From Saxibacter everestensis (GTDB taxonomy: Bacteria; Actinomycetota; Actinomycetes; Actinomycetales; Brevibacteriaceae): 64,000 nucleotides of DNA. The stretch spans positions 2,156,550 to 2,220,549 of the forward strand of contig NZ_CP090958.1 in NCBI RefSeq assembly GCF_025787225.1. The letters run 5' to 3'. The notes under the pieces were generated by a model. That model had not been told where the DNA came from, searched no databases, and saw nothing but the letters and a program-made list of their open reading frames with translations. Below, piece after piece: positions 36,664 through 45,765 of the stretch (position 1 is its first letter; every line of letters begins with the position of its first letter). The position numbers and the translations under genes are program-made.

Positions 36664-38462
36664 TCGCACTCCACCTTGTTCACCGGGCGATACACCGTGG
36701 TGAATCCATCTCTCTTAATTACCTTGCCGCTATCGGCATCCTTGATCGTGCGGCCGATCTTCACCGACCAGCCCTGCGACGGACTCTGCGGCTTGCAGCC
36801 GGCAGCTGATTCCTTGATCGTTGTGCCGCTGGTATAGGCGAACCGCTCCGACTTGCTGGCGTCGACGTCCACCGTCTTCGTGCCCCAGACCTTCACGTGA
36901 ACCTTGCCACCTTCCAGGTACATCTGCAGCAGAACTCCGTGGTCGGAGTCGTTGGTGAACTTCATGTCGATGCTGCTCCAGTCCAGCGTCGACTCACGGC
37001 CCTCGGGGTAGCGGGAAATGTAGCGAGAGTGCGCCTGGTGCTCGTCGAGCTGAAGCCCGGCGAAGAACGCTCCGTTGAACAGGGTGGTCGAGATCTGCGA
37101 AACACCGCCGCCGAAATCTTCCTTCATCTGGCCTTCAGAAATCACCCCGGCGGACTTGTAGCCGTTGGCCGCCGTCCGTTCCAGAATCGCCTTGTTCAGG
37201 CTGAACTGCTCGCCCGGCTTGACCACTGTGTTGGTGACCCGCTTTGCCGCGACCCGGAGATTCGTGTCACGGTTCGGCGATGAGGCGTAGGGTGTGGCGA
37301 AATCTGAAATGACTTCCTTGATGCCGAGCTTCTCGGCGTCCTTGGTGGTGAAGTCCGGCTCGCTGTCACTGAGTTCGACCGTGCCGGTGCGTTCGGAGGA
37401 TGTCAGCGCCGGAACCACGGCGGCAGCAAGATCCTTGGCGTCGACGGACTTCCCTGAAACGGATTTCACTACCGTCGGCTTGCCGTCTTTCAACTCGACG
37501 GTCGCGTCCCGGGCCTCCACGCCAACCTGTGGATTTGCGGCCACCACCCGCTTGTGAAGTTCCTTCTCGTCGAAGCGCGGCTCGAGCTTGCCGTCCTTCG
37601 GGTGGAACGACAGGGTGCTGGCGATGATCTTCGGGCTGACATCGAGCACTTCGGAGTCCACCGAGACCTTGACCGGCTCCGAGACGGCTGGTTCGGCTAC
37701 CGAACTCAATGTCTCCTCTGCCTCGTCATCACTGATCTCCGGGGCCACCACCGCGGCCGGAAGGTCGATGACCTTGTTTTCCTCCGCCAGCCACTCCTGG
37801 CGGACGGTGCCCACGGCTTCCTCCACCGTCATGGACAGGCCCTTGTCCCCCGGCACTGCCTGAGGTTTGCCATCCTCGAAGACCACTGCGGCATCGACCG
37901 GATCGGTGTTGACTTCCTTGGCGGCATCCTCAAGCGCAGCTTGCAGCTTCGCCTCGTCGACAGAGGTCACGGGCGAAACTTCAGTCGCTCCGGTCAGTCT
38001 CGACCAGATCACCTGTGGCGACCAGTTCAGGCCGACCGCCCGGTCGACAGTCGCGTCGACATCAAGCGCCATCCCGGCATCTTTCGGGTCCAGATCTGCG
38101 GACTTCTCGCCTACCATGACCGGGAACAGATCCTCGGCACGTGGAGCCAGCCTCTCGTCGAGGGTGGTCCGCGCTTCGTCGGCACTCTGCCCTCCCACGT
38201 CGATCCCGGCCACGCTCAGGTTTGCCGGGGCCTTGGCACTCGCGTACAGGACTGCACCGAGGTAGGCGACACCGATCAGGACGATCGCAGAAATTGCGAT
38301 CGTCCAGCCTTTGGCAGGTCGCCTCCGCTTAGCTTCGCTCACGTCTGTTGCCAATCCACTTCGGTTCGGGTCATCGCTGTCGACATCTGGGCTCGGAGCA
38401 TCAATGCCGGCATCGGGAACGGTCCGGGAGTTGTCCTCGTCGAGGGAGTTGTTGTCAGACAC
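36660..38462 (-). CDS. VanW-family membrane-anchored cell-wall protein
   Basis: This 600-residue protein has a charged cytoplasmic N-terminus, one membrane segment (about 52-75), two peptidoglycan-binding YoaR-like repeats (SVAGIDVGGQSADEARTTLD, and later segments) and a C-terminal VanW domain (NRDTNLRVAAKRVTNTVVKP, then GEQFSLNKAI, GGGVSQISTTLFNGAFFAGL). VanW proteins are extracellular and associated with glycopeptide resistance clusters, but their function is unknown and most, like this one, are housekeeping. Confidence 0.85.
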   Translation of the reverse strand: MSDNNSLDEDNSRTVPDAGIDAPSPDVDSDDPNRSGLATDVSEAKRRRPAKGWTIAISAIVLIGVAYLGAVLYASAKAPANLSVAGIDVGGQSADEARTTLDERLAPRAEDLFPVMVGEKSADLDPKDAGMALDVDATVDRAVGLNWSPQVIWSRLTGATEVSPVTSVDEAKLQAALEDAAKEVNTDPVDAAVVFEDGKPQAVPGDKGLSMTVEEAVGTVRQEWLAEENKVIDLPAAVVAPEISDDEAEETLSSVAEPAVSEPVKVSVDSEVLDVSPKIIASTLSFHPKDGKLEPRFDEKELHKRVVAANPQVGVEARDATVELKDGKPTVVKSVSGKSVDAKDLAAAVVPALTSSERTGTVELSDSEPDFTTKDAEKLGIKEVISDFATPYASSPNRDTNLRVAAKRVTNTVVKPGEQFSLNKAILERTAANGYKSAGVISEGQMKEDFGGGVSQISTTLFNGAFFAGLQLDEHQAHSRYISRYPEGRESTLDWSSIDMKFTNDSDHGVLLQMYLEGGKVHVKVWGTKTVDVDASKSERFAYTSGTTIKESAAGCKPQSPSQGWSVKIGRTIKDADSGKVIKRDGFTTVYRPVNKVECD

Positions 38463-38546
38463 AAGGCAATATGTTACAGCGGCAGCAGAATTGCTTCAGC
38501 GTGTAACGGGTCCTGCGTGGTTACGGAGCTGCAACGATCCGCTGAC

Positions 38547-40010
38547 CTAGCCCTCGAGCCTCCGCAGTCGTTTCGGCAGTACGAAAGCCATCACGGCTGT
38601 AATTGCGGCCGGCAGCACCAGCCAGCCGAGGCCGCGAAGATTGCTGGCGACCAGGTACGACCCACCCGGAGAAAACGTTGTCTGAGAGAAGACGAAGGCA
38701 GCGACAAAACACATCGTGCCGATGAGCATGGCTGGGCCGGTTCGGCGGGAGAAGGCGGCGACATACACCTGCGACGAGATGACCAGCAGTAGACTCAGTA
38801 CGAGGCCCACAGGCAACATCGAGCCGCCAACCATCAGGTAGGACAGGTGTTGCAGGGTGCCGGTGATCGCCACGATCAGTCCGAGCACCAGAGCGGTTAG
38901 ATAGCCGATGATGCCGCGCTGCCGCGCCGACATCTCGATCCGTTCCTCGGCCAGGTAGTCAGAGCCGGCGGAACCGGTGTGAATCGCGCCGTCGGGACTG
39001 GCTCCGCTCCGGCTGACTCCGCTCAGGGCGTCGTCGCTCAGCGCCCCGTCCGCCAGTTCGAGACCGGCAATCAGGCTGGTCTCGCGGCCATCTGATCCGT
39101 TCGCGGGCCCTGGAGTGCCTCGCACCAGGCGAAAATACTCCACGTCGGCAATCCGCTGTCCGATCCGGTTGCTCAGCGCCATGAACTGCCCGATCACTGA
39201 AACCTGGGTGGCGTGCCGGGAAAGCGCCAGAGCCTTCGCCCCGACGAAGGCATCGATGTCGACGGCGGTTGTCACCTCATGATCGGGGGTCGGCGTGATC
39301 GGGATCGCCTCGACCGGAGAAAACCCGGTTTCGGCGAATCCCGGTTGCCCGGGGTCGAAGTCTGCCCGGAGCTCGGATTCGGGTGTATCGATCTGGTACA
39401 CCTTCGGCACCGGCCAGCCGGGCTGCTTCTGGAAGCTTTTCGCGGCAGCTTCGATCGCAGCCATCGTGATCTGCTGCGCACGCACGTGGTCAGGGTGGCC
39501 GTAGCCGCCGTGGATGTTGTAACTGACGACGACGTGCGGCCGTACCTCGCGAATTATCCGCTCCAAATAACCGGCGGCCTCGGCGATCGGAGCATTGCAC
39601 AACGCATCGGGATGCATTTCCGCCGGCGCCTCGGCGTGGCCGGAGCGCCCCCAGACCATGCCGGAATCGCGGAAGCGTCGGGGGGTCAGATCGTCTTCTC
39701 CGTAAACGTCACCGAGGAAGCGATGATCGGTGACGCCAAGCACGGCCATCGCCGCGGCAAGTTCGCCCTCACGATGCTCCGCGAGCCGATCGCCGTGGTT
39801 TCCGCTGGCCCGGCGTTCAGCCTCAGTCGCCGGTGCCTGAAGCTGAGCGAGTTCGGCAGGAATCACCTCGCCGAGTTCGCCCCGGGTGCAGGTGACCAGG
39901 GTGACAGCGGCCCCGTCCGCGACCGCGCGGGCCATCGTGCCCCCGGTGGTGATGGTCTCATCATCCGGATGGGCATGGACGAACAACAGTCGCGGAACTT
40001 GGGAGGCCAC
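38547..40010 (-). CDS. mshB: MshB mycothiol deacetylase fused to DUF6113 membrane domain
   Basis: In this 487-residue protein, residues 1-300 are a LmbE/PIG-L zinc deacetylase with AHPDDE (about 13-18) and GYGHPDH, the MshB zinc ligands. MshB deacetylates GlcNAc-Ins in mycothiol synthesis. After a Ser/Gly/Asp-rich linker (about 310-355) come four to five membrane segments of the DUF6113 type. In other actinobacteria these are neighbouring genes; here they are one polypeptide, which would anchor the deacetylase to the membrane. It lies 10 bases after typA. Confidence 0.85.
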   Translation of the reverse strand: MASQVPRLLFVHAHPDDETITTGGTMARAVADGAAVTLVTCTRGELGEVIPAELAQLQAPATEAERRASGNHGDRLAEHREGELAAAMAVLGVTDHRFLGDVYGEDDLTPRRFRDSGMVWGRSGHAEAPAEMHPDALCNAPIAEAAGYLERIIREVRPHVVVSYNIHGGYGHPDHVRAQQITMAAIEAAAKSFQKQPGWPVPKVYQIDTPESELRADFDPGQPGFAETGFSPVEAIPITPTPDHEVTTAVDIDAFVGAKALALSRHATQVSVIGQFMALSNRIGQRIADVEYFRLVRGTPGPANGSDGRETSLIAGLELADGALSDDALSGVSRSGASPDGAIHTGSAGSDYLAEERIEMSARQRGIIGYLTALVLGLIVAITGTLQHLSYLMVGGSMLPVGLVLSLLLVISSQVYVAAFSRRTGPAMLIGTMCFVAAFVFSQTTFSPGGSYLVASNLRGLGWLVLPAAITAVMAFVLPKRLRRLEG

Positions 40011-40020
40011 GACGTCCGCG

Positions 40021-41973
40021 CTAGGCGTTGGCGCGCCGCAGCTTTGCCGCGGACTTGGCGCGCGCGTTGGCGTCCAGCTCGACCTTGCGGATCCGAACGA
40101 AAGCCGGCGTCACCTCGACGCACTCATCCTCACGGGCGAACTCCAGGGACTCTTCCAGCGTGAGCTTGCGCGGCGGCGTCAGGTTCTCGAAGGTGTCCGA
40201 GGAAGCGGCACGCATATTGGTGAGCTTCTTTTCCTTCGTGATGTTGACGTCCATGTCATCGGCGCGGGAGTTCTCGCCGACGATCATGCCTTCGTACACC
40301 TCGGAGGTCGGTTCGACGAAGAACGAGCCGCGCTCCTGCAGGTTGATCATCGCGAAGGGAGTGACAACGCCGGAGCGGTCTGCGACCATCGAGCCGTTGG
40401 TGCGCATTTCGATCGCGCCAACCCACTGCTCGTAGCCATGTGCAATCGACGAGGCGATGCCGGTGCCCCGGGTGTCGGTCAGGAACTTGGTGCGGAACCC
40501 GATCAGGCCGCGAGCGGGAACTATGAACTCCATCCGGACCCAACCGGTGCCGTGGTTCGACATACTTTCCATCCGGCCCTTGCGCGATGCCATCAACTGG
40601 GTCACGGCACCGAGGAATTCCTCCGGCACGTCGATGGTCATGTGCTCCATCGGCTCGTGAACCTTGCCGTCGACCTGCTTGGTGACAACCTGCGGCTTGC
40701 CAACGGTGAGTTCGAATCCTTCGCGGCGCATCTGCTCGACCAGGATTGCCAGCGCAAGTTCGCCACGGCCCTGGACCTCCCAGGCGTCCGGACGTTCGGT
40801 AGGCAGCACGCGGAGCGAGACGTTACCGACCAGCTCCTTGTCCAGGCGGTCCTTGACCATACGTGCGGTGACCTTGGTGCCCTTTTCCCGACCGGCCAGC
40901 GGCGAGGTGTTAATGCCGATGGTCATCGAGATAGCCGGGTCATCGACAGTGATCAGCGGAAGCGGACGCGGGTCGTCGGGATCGGTCAGGGTTTCCCCGA
41001 TGGTGATTTCCTCGATACCGGCCACGGCGACGATGTCGCCGGCGTAGGCGGTTTCGGCGGAAACCCGCTGCAGGCCCTTTGTCTCAAGCAGCTCGGTGAC
41101 CTTGACGTTTTTGATCGTGCCGTCCTGCCGCGCCCACGCGACGATCTGGCCCTTGTGCAGCTTGCCAGCGAAGATCCGCAGCAGTGCGAGGCGGCCGAGG
41201 AACGGCGAGGCGTCCAGGTTGGTCACGTGTGCCTGCAGAACGCCGCTGGGGTCGTACCGCGGCGCGGGAATCGTCTCCAGGATCGTCTCGAACAGCGGCT
41301 CGAGGTCCGGGTTCTCCGGAGCGGTGCCGTCTTCCGGCTGATCGAGCGATGCGCGACCTTCACGGGCGGCGGCGTACACGATCGGCACATCGAGTACCGC
41401 GTCGACGTCGAGGTCAGGGACCTCATCGGCCAGATCGCTGGCCAGGCCGAGCAGCAGGTCCTGGGTCTCTTCCTCGACTCCGTCGATTCGCGCGTCGGCC
41501 CGGTCGGTCTTGTTGATCACCAGGATGACTGGAAGCTTGGCTGCGAGCGCCTTGCGGAGCACGAAGCGGGTCTGCGGCAGCGGGCCCTCCGAAGCGTCGA
41601 CGAGCAGGACGACGCCGTCAACCATCGACAGGCCACGTTCGACCTCGCCGCCGAAGTCAGCGTGGCCGGGTGTGTCGATCACGTTGATGGTGATGCCGTT
41701 CGGCTCGCCGTGCTTCTCGGCGGACGGCCCGCGGTAGAACACTGCCGTGTTCTTGGCCAGAATGGTGATGCCCTTTTCGCGTTCAAGGTCGCCGGAGTCC
41801 ATCACCCGGTCGGCGATTTCGCCATGGTCACCGAAGGCACCGGTCTGGCGAAGCATGGCGTCGACGAGCGTCGTCTTGCCATGATCGACGTGTGCCACGA
41901 TGGCGACGTTTCGGAGGTCGCCGCGTACCGCGAACTGCTCGGCGGTGGTGGCTTCAGGATTCTGGGCAGACAT
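40021..41973 (-). CDS. typA: Translational GTPase TypA/BipA
   Basis: This 650-residue protein has AHVDHGKTTLVD (G1), EKGITI (G2), DTPGHADFGGE (G3) and NKTDRADA (G4), followed by EF-G-like domains III and V and the TypA-specific C-terminus (GRMESMSNHGTGWVRMEFIV, PARGLIGF). It is a ribosome-associated GTPase involved in stress and ribosome assembly. It is the first gene of a unit with mshB. Confidence 0.95.
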   Translation of the reverse strand: MSAQNPEATTAEQFAVRGDLRNVAIVAHVDHGKTTLVDAMLRQTGAFGDHGEIADRVMDSGDLEREKGITILAKNTAVFYRGPSAEKHGEPNGITINVIDTPGHADFGGEVERGLSMVDGVVLLVDASEGPLPQTRFVLRKALAAKLPVILVINKTDRADARIDGVEEETQDLLLGLASDLADEVPDLDVDAVLDVPIVYAAAREGRASLDQPEDGTAPENPDLEPLFETILETIPAPRYDPSGVLQAHVTNLDASPFLGRLALLRIFAGKLHKGQIVAWARQDGTIKNVKVTELLETKGLQRVSAETAYAGDIVAVAGIEEITIGETLTDPDDPRPLPLITVDDPAISMTIGINTSPLAGREKGTKVTARMVKDRLDKELVGNVSLRVLPTERPDAWEVQGRGELALAILVEQMRREGFELTVGKPQVVTKQVDGKVHEPMEHMTIDVPEEFLGAVTQLMASRKGRMESMSNHGTGWVRMEFIVPARGLIGFRTKFLTDTRGTGIASSIAHGYEQWVGAIEMRTNGSMVADRSGVVTPFAMINLQERGSFFVEPTSEVYEGMIVGENSRADDMDVNITKEKKLTNMRAASSDTFENLTPPRKLTLEESLEFAREDECVEVTPAFVRIRKVELDANARAKSAAKLRRANA

Positions 41974-42158
41974 TCAGGCTCGTTCCATGGACGAAGAAAA
42001 GGGGTTTGACGCTTCAGTCTACCGGTGTGGCGACGCTTAAGTCGAAATCATGCCGGATTGCCGCCGTCCCAGGGCCTCACCGCGTCGGCAGGTAACGACC
42101 CGTCATCAGCTGTCATTATTTATTGACCTGCTCTGATTGCGACGGGAACTATGGAGGC

Positions 42159-42830
42159 ATGCAAGCTTCGTCAGCGCCCGTGGTCCTTTCCCCCGGCGAC
42201 ACCAGCGCCACGTTGGAATCGTCTGCCTTCACTCATCTGGCCGGCAGCTTGTACGCCAGGTACCTGGCACCGGATTTCGTTACCGCAGCGAAACTGGTCA
42301 GCCAGGTCGCCGACATCGCCGAAGGCCTCAACCACCACCCGGACATCGAATGGAAGTTCCGCGCGGTTGCATTCACCCTGACCACCCACGATCAGGGCGG
42401 CGTCACCGAAACCGATCTCGACCTGGCAGCCAAGATCCAGGAAATCGCGGATTCGCTCGACGCAGCGCCGCAGCGGATAACGCCGGCGAAGTATGAACTC
42501 GCTATTGACGCGGTGGATCCGGACGCCATTCGCGACTTCTGGCGCGCCGGGCTCAACTATGTCGACAAGGTCACCGCGGAAGGGGCCGTCGACCTCGCCG
42601 ATCCGCTCGGAGTCGGGCCCACAGTCTGGTTTCAGCAGATGGCCGAGCAACGCTCAGACCGCAACCGGGTGCACCTCGACGTCTACGTTCCGACCACACA
42701 CGCCGAAACCCGGGTCGCCGAGGTGCTCGAGGCCGGTGGCTACCTGGTCACCGACGAGCACGCACCAGACTGGTGGGTGCTCGCCGATGCCGAAGGCAAC
42801 GAGCTGTGCGTCTGCACGTCGGCGACCTGA
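42159..42830 (+). CDS. Pterin-4a-carbinolamine dehydratase fused to VOC/glyoxalase domain
   Basis: This is a roughly 223-residue protein. The first 95 residues match the PCD/DCoH fold (FVTAAKLVSQVADIAEGLNH, HPDIEWKFRAVAFTLTTHDQ, GGVTETDLDLA) with the dehydratase motif [E]GLNHHPDI. The second half is a VOC domain (DFWRAGLNYV, NRVHLDVYV, WWVLADAEGNELCV). GGAGG lies only one base before this ATG. A TTG at 42123 adds 12 residues and is an alternative start. The fused domain suggests a substrate other than biopterin. Confidence 0.75.
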   Translation: MQASSAPVVLSPGDTSATLESSAFTHLAGSLYARYLAPDFVTAAKLVSQVADIAEGLNHHPDIEWKFRAVAFTLTTHDQGGVTETDLDLAAKIQEIADSLDAAPQRITPAKYELAIDAVDPDAIRDFWRAGLNYVDKVTAEGAVDLADPLGVGPTVWFQQMAEQRSDRNRVHLDVYVPTTHAETRVAEVLEAGGYLVTDEHAPDWWVLADAEGNELCVCTSAT

Positions 42831-42895
42831 GGTTTCGTCAGGAAACCCGGTGCGTCGCTCAGGACACTCGGAACCCGGACTCACTTAAAGCCGCC

Positions 42896-44686
42896 TCAGG
42901 AAACCCGGCGTTCCTCTTCGAGCAACGCGTCCCGCTGCTCACGGCGGATCCGTTGCTCCGCGGGATCCGGCACCGGTACCGCTGACAGCAGCCGCCTGGT
43001 GTACGGATGCTGCGGGTTGCTGACGATCTGCTCGGTGGGACCGACCTCGACCAGGCTCCCCTTCTGCATGACCGCGATCCGGCTGGACAGGATCTCGACG
43101 ACCGCGAGGTCGTGGCTGATGAACAGGCAAGCGAAGCCATGCTCGCGCTGCAGCTGCTGAAACAGCTCGAGAACCCTTGCCTGCACCGACACATCGAGTG
43201 CCGATGTCGGCTCGTCCGCCACCAGCAGCTTTGGTTCCAGCGATAGCGCACGGGCAATGCCGATCCGCTGCCGCTGACCACCGGATAGCTCGTGCGGATA
43301 GCGATTCCGCATTGAGCGCGGCAGTTCAACGCTGTCCAGCAGAGCTTCCACCCGTTTGCTGAGCTCGGCGCCTTTCATGCCCTCGTGCAGGTACAGCGGC
43401 TCACCGATCGACTCGCCGACCGGCAGCCGCGGATTCAGCGACGATCCAGGATCCTGAAACACGATCCCGATATCCTGGCGGAACGGGCGCAGGTCCTTCG
43501 GTTTAGCGTTGGTGATATCCCGGCCGGCAACACTGAGCCGGCCTTCAACGACGGGCAACAAGCCCACCGCGGCCCGGCCGATTGTGGTCTTGCCCGAGCC
43601 GGACTCCCCCACCAGGCCGACGACCTCGCCCGGATTGATCCGCAGATCGATGTCTGTCGCGGCACGGAAGGCAGGCCTGCGGCCGACCTTCGGATATTCG
43701 ATGGACACGTTTTCCAGATGTAGGGCCGGGGTTACTGTCTCGTCGACGCCGGCCTGATGACCGGACGCGGAGACTGCCGCGGCCTCGGATCCTTCATCGC
43801 CACGCGACGTCGCACCGGTGACGCCGGCGGCGCCGCCCTCGATCCGGGAACCAAGGTGCGGGACAGCGCTCAGCAGCTGGCGGGTGTACTCGTGCTGCGG
43901 ATTGCCGAAGATCTGCTCGGCGGTGCCCTGCTCGACGACTCGGCCTTGTTTCATCACCAGCATCCGGTCCGCCATATCGGCGACAACACCCATATCGTGG
44001 GTAATCAGGATGATGGCAGCGTCGACCCGTTCACGCAGATCCCGCATCAGCTTGAGGATTTCCGCCTGAACGGTCACGTCGAGCGCCGTTGTCGGCTCGT
44101 CGGCGATCAACAGCTTCGGATCACAGGCCAGTGCCTGGGCGATCATGATGCGCTGACGCTGACCACCGGACAGTTGGTGCGGGAAGGAGTTGAACCGAAC
44201 CTCGGGTTCCGGGATCTCCACCAGGCGCATCAGCTCAAGTGCGCGTTCCTTGGCCTTTGCTGGTCCCATGATGAAGTGTGTCCGCAGGGTCTCCACGATC
44301 TGGAAACCCACGGTGTACACCGGGTTCAGCGCCGTCATCGGCTCCTGGAAGATAACCGAGATCTCGTTGCCCCGGATGTTCCGCAGCTTCGAGCCAGTGA
44401 GCCCGATCAGCTCCTGGCCCTTGAGCTTCGCACTCCCGGTCGCCCGGCCGTTCGGCGGCAGCAATCCGATCAGCGACATCGACGACTGCGACTTGCCTGA
44501 GCCGGACTCACCGACGATGGCGAGCACCTCGCCAGCACGAAGCTCGTAGTTCAGGTCCACCGCCGCCGGGAACCATTCACCACTGACCCAGAAGTTGACG
44601 CCCAGATCGCGGACTTCGAGGATTGGCTCACCTTTGGCCACCGGACTGTCCGGAACCGCCTTTTCGGCAGCGTTTTGGTCAGTCAT
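42896..44686 (-). CDS. Fused double ABC ATPase, DppD-DppF type
   Basis: This 596-residue protein contains two complete ABC ATPases. The first has GESGSGKSQ, LSGGQRQRIMIAQAL and LLIADEPTTALD. The second has GESGSGKTT, LSGGQRQRIGIARAL and LLVADEPTSALD. An Ala/Gly/Glu linker joins them. It energises the downstream-of-SBP permeases of an oligopeptide/dipeptide importer. It starts inside the dppC stop (TGATG). Confidence 0.93.
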   Translation of the reverse strand: MTDQNAAEKAVPDSPVAKGEPILEVRDLGVNFWVSGEWFPAAVDLNYELRAGEVLAIVGESGSGKSQSSMSLIGLLPPNGRATGSAKLKGQELIGLTGSKLRNIRGNEISVIFQEPMTALNPVYTVGFQIVETLRTHFIMGPAKAKERALELMRLVEIPEPEVRFNSFPHQLSGGQRQRIMIAQALACDPKLLIADEPTTALDVTVQAEILKLMRDLRERVDAAIILITHDMGVVADMADRMLVMKQGRVVEQGTAEQIFGNPQHEYTRQLLSAVPHLGSRIEGGAAGVTGATSRGDEGSEAAAVSASGHQAGVDETVTPALHLENVSIEYPKVGRRPAFRAATDIDLRINPGEVVGLVGESGSGKTTIGRAAVGLLPVVEGRLSVAGRDITNAKPKDLRPFRQDIGIVFQDPGSSLNPRLPVGESIGEPLYLHEGMKGAELSKRVEALLDSVELPRSMRNRYPHELSGGQRQRIGIARALSLEPKLLVADEPTSALDVSVQARVLELFQQLQREHGFACLFISHDLAVVEILSSRIAVMQKGSLVEVGPTEQIVSNPQHPYTRRLLSAVPVPDPAEQRIRREQRDALLEEERRVS

Positions 44687-45765
44687 CAGATCCCACCTTT
44701 ACCCGTCATGGTTCGTCCAGCCGCCTGGCGTGCCGAAGCCTCTGCCTTGTCCATCTGCTTCTGAGACGGGATCTTCTTCTGCCGCGGATCGAATGCGTCG
44801 CGCAGGCCGTCGCCGATGAAGTTGATGCACAGCGCGATCACGATAATGAACAAACCGGGCCACCAGAACAGCCACGGCCGGGTGGCGAAGGCGCTCTGGT
44901 ACTCATTGATCAGCTGGCCCAGCGATACGTCCGGCGCATTGATCCCGAAGCCGAGGAAGCTCAGCGCGGTTTCCAGCACGATCGCTGCCGACATCAGCAG
45001 CGTCGTGTTCACGATGATCACGCCGATCGCGTTGGGTAGCATGTGCTTGGCCATGATCCGGAAGTCGCTCGCGCCGGCGACCCGGGCCGCATCGACGAAC
45101 TCGCGCTCCCGCAACGACAGGAACTCGCCGCGGACCAGACGTGCCAATCCGGGCCAGAGAATCAGGCCGAGCGCGACAGCCAGCAGCAGCGGCGTTCCAC
45201 CGCCGACCAGGCGGCCGAGAATCGCGCCGATCACGATCACCGGTAGTGTGATGATCATGTCCGTGAACCGCATCAGCAGGTTGTCTGTCTTCTTGCGGTA
45301 GAAGCCGGCAAGACCACCGATCACTACGCCCACGACGAGCGCGATGATTCCCATCACGAACATCACCATCAGCGAAGTCTGGATGCCGCGCATCACCCGG
45401 GCGAAGTTGTCCCGGCCGATATTGTCCTGGCCGAACGGGAAGTCCCCCCAGGCCAGGCCGGAGCCGCCGAGCCAGGTCGGCAGCCCGATCGTTGGATGAC
45501 CGGCGTTCTGCACCGGCTGGGTATTGGTGAAGTTCCACTTCCACCAGCCCGGAATCGGACCGACGCCGACGGAGGTGAAGGCGACAATCGCGATGACGAC
45601 GAGCACGATGATGCCGACGATTGCGCCCTTGTGGTGGATGAACCGGCGCCAGACGATCTGCCCTTGGGACAGACCGGCGACGTCCTTGAGTTCAATTGCG
45701 TTTTCCTGATCGCCGACGGCGTCCGTATCTTCATGGGAGCCGGAGGACGGTAATAAGTTAGTCAT
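44686..45765 (-). CDS. Oligopeptide/dipeptide ABC permease, DppC type
   Basis: This 359-residue protein has a long cytoplasmic N-terminus, one isolated membrane segment (about 43-67), and a five-segment permease core with the EAA loop (REFVDAARVAGASDFRIMAK, then HMLPNAIG). This is the DppC/OppC form. It overlaps dppB by 4 bases. Confidence 0.92.
   Translation of the reverse strand: MTNLLPSSGSHEDTDAVGDQENAIELKDVAGLSQGQIVWRRFIHHKGAIVGIIVLVVIAIVAFTSVGVGPIPGWWKWNFTNTQPVQNAGHPTIGLPTWLGGSGLAWGDFPFGQDNIGRDNFARVMRGIQTSLMVMFVMGIIALVVGVVIGGLAGFYRKKTDNLLMRFTDMIITLPVIVIGAILGRLVGGGTPLLLAVALGLILWPGLARLVRGEFLSLREREFVDAARVAGASDFRIMAKHMLPNAIGVIIVNTTLLMSAAIVLETALSFLGFGINAPDVSLGQLINEYQSAFATRPWLFWWPGLFIIVIALCINFIGDGLRDAFDPRQKKIPSQKQMDKAEASARQAAGRTMTGKGGI

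Noticed and set aside
39886-42009. 707-codon + strand open frame opposite typA and mshB
   Set aside because: Covers the complete typA gene antisense; residues are typical of reversed high-GC codons and no motif is present.
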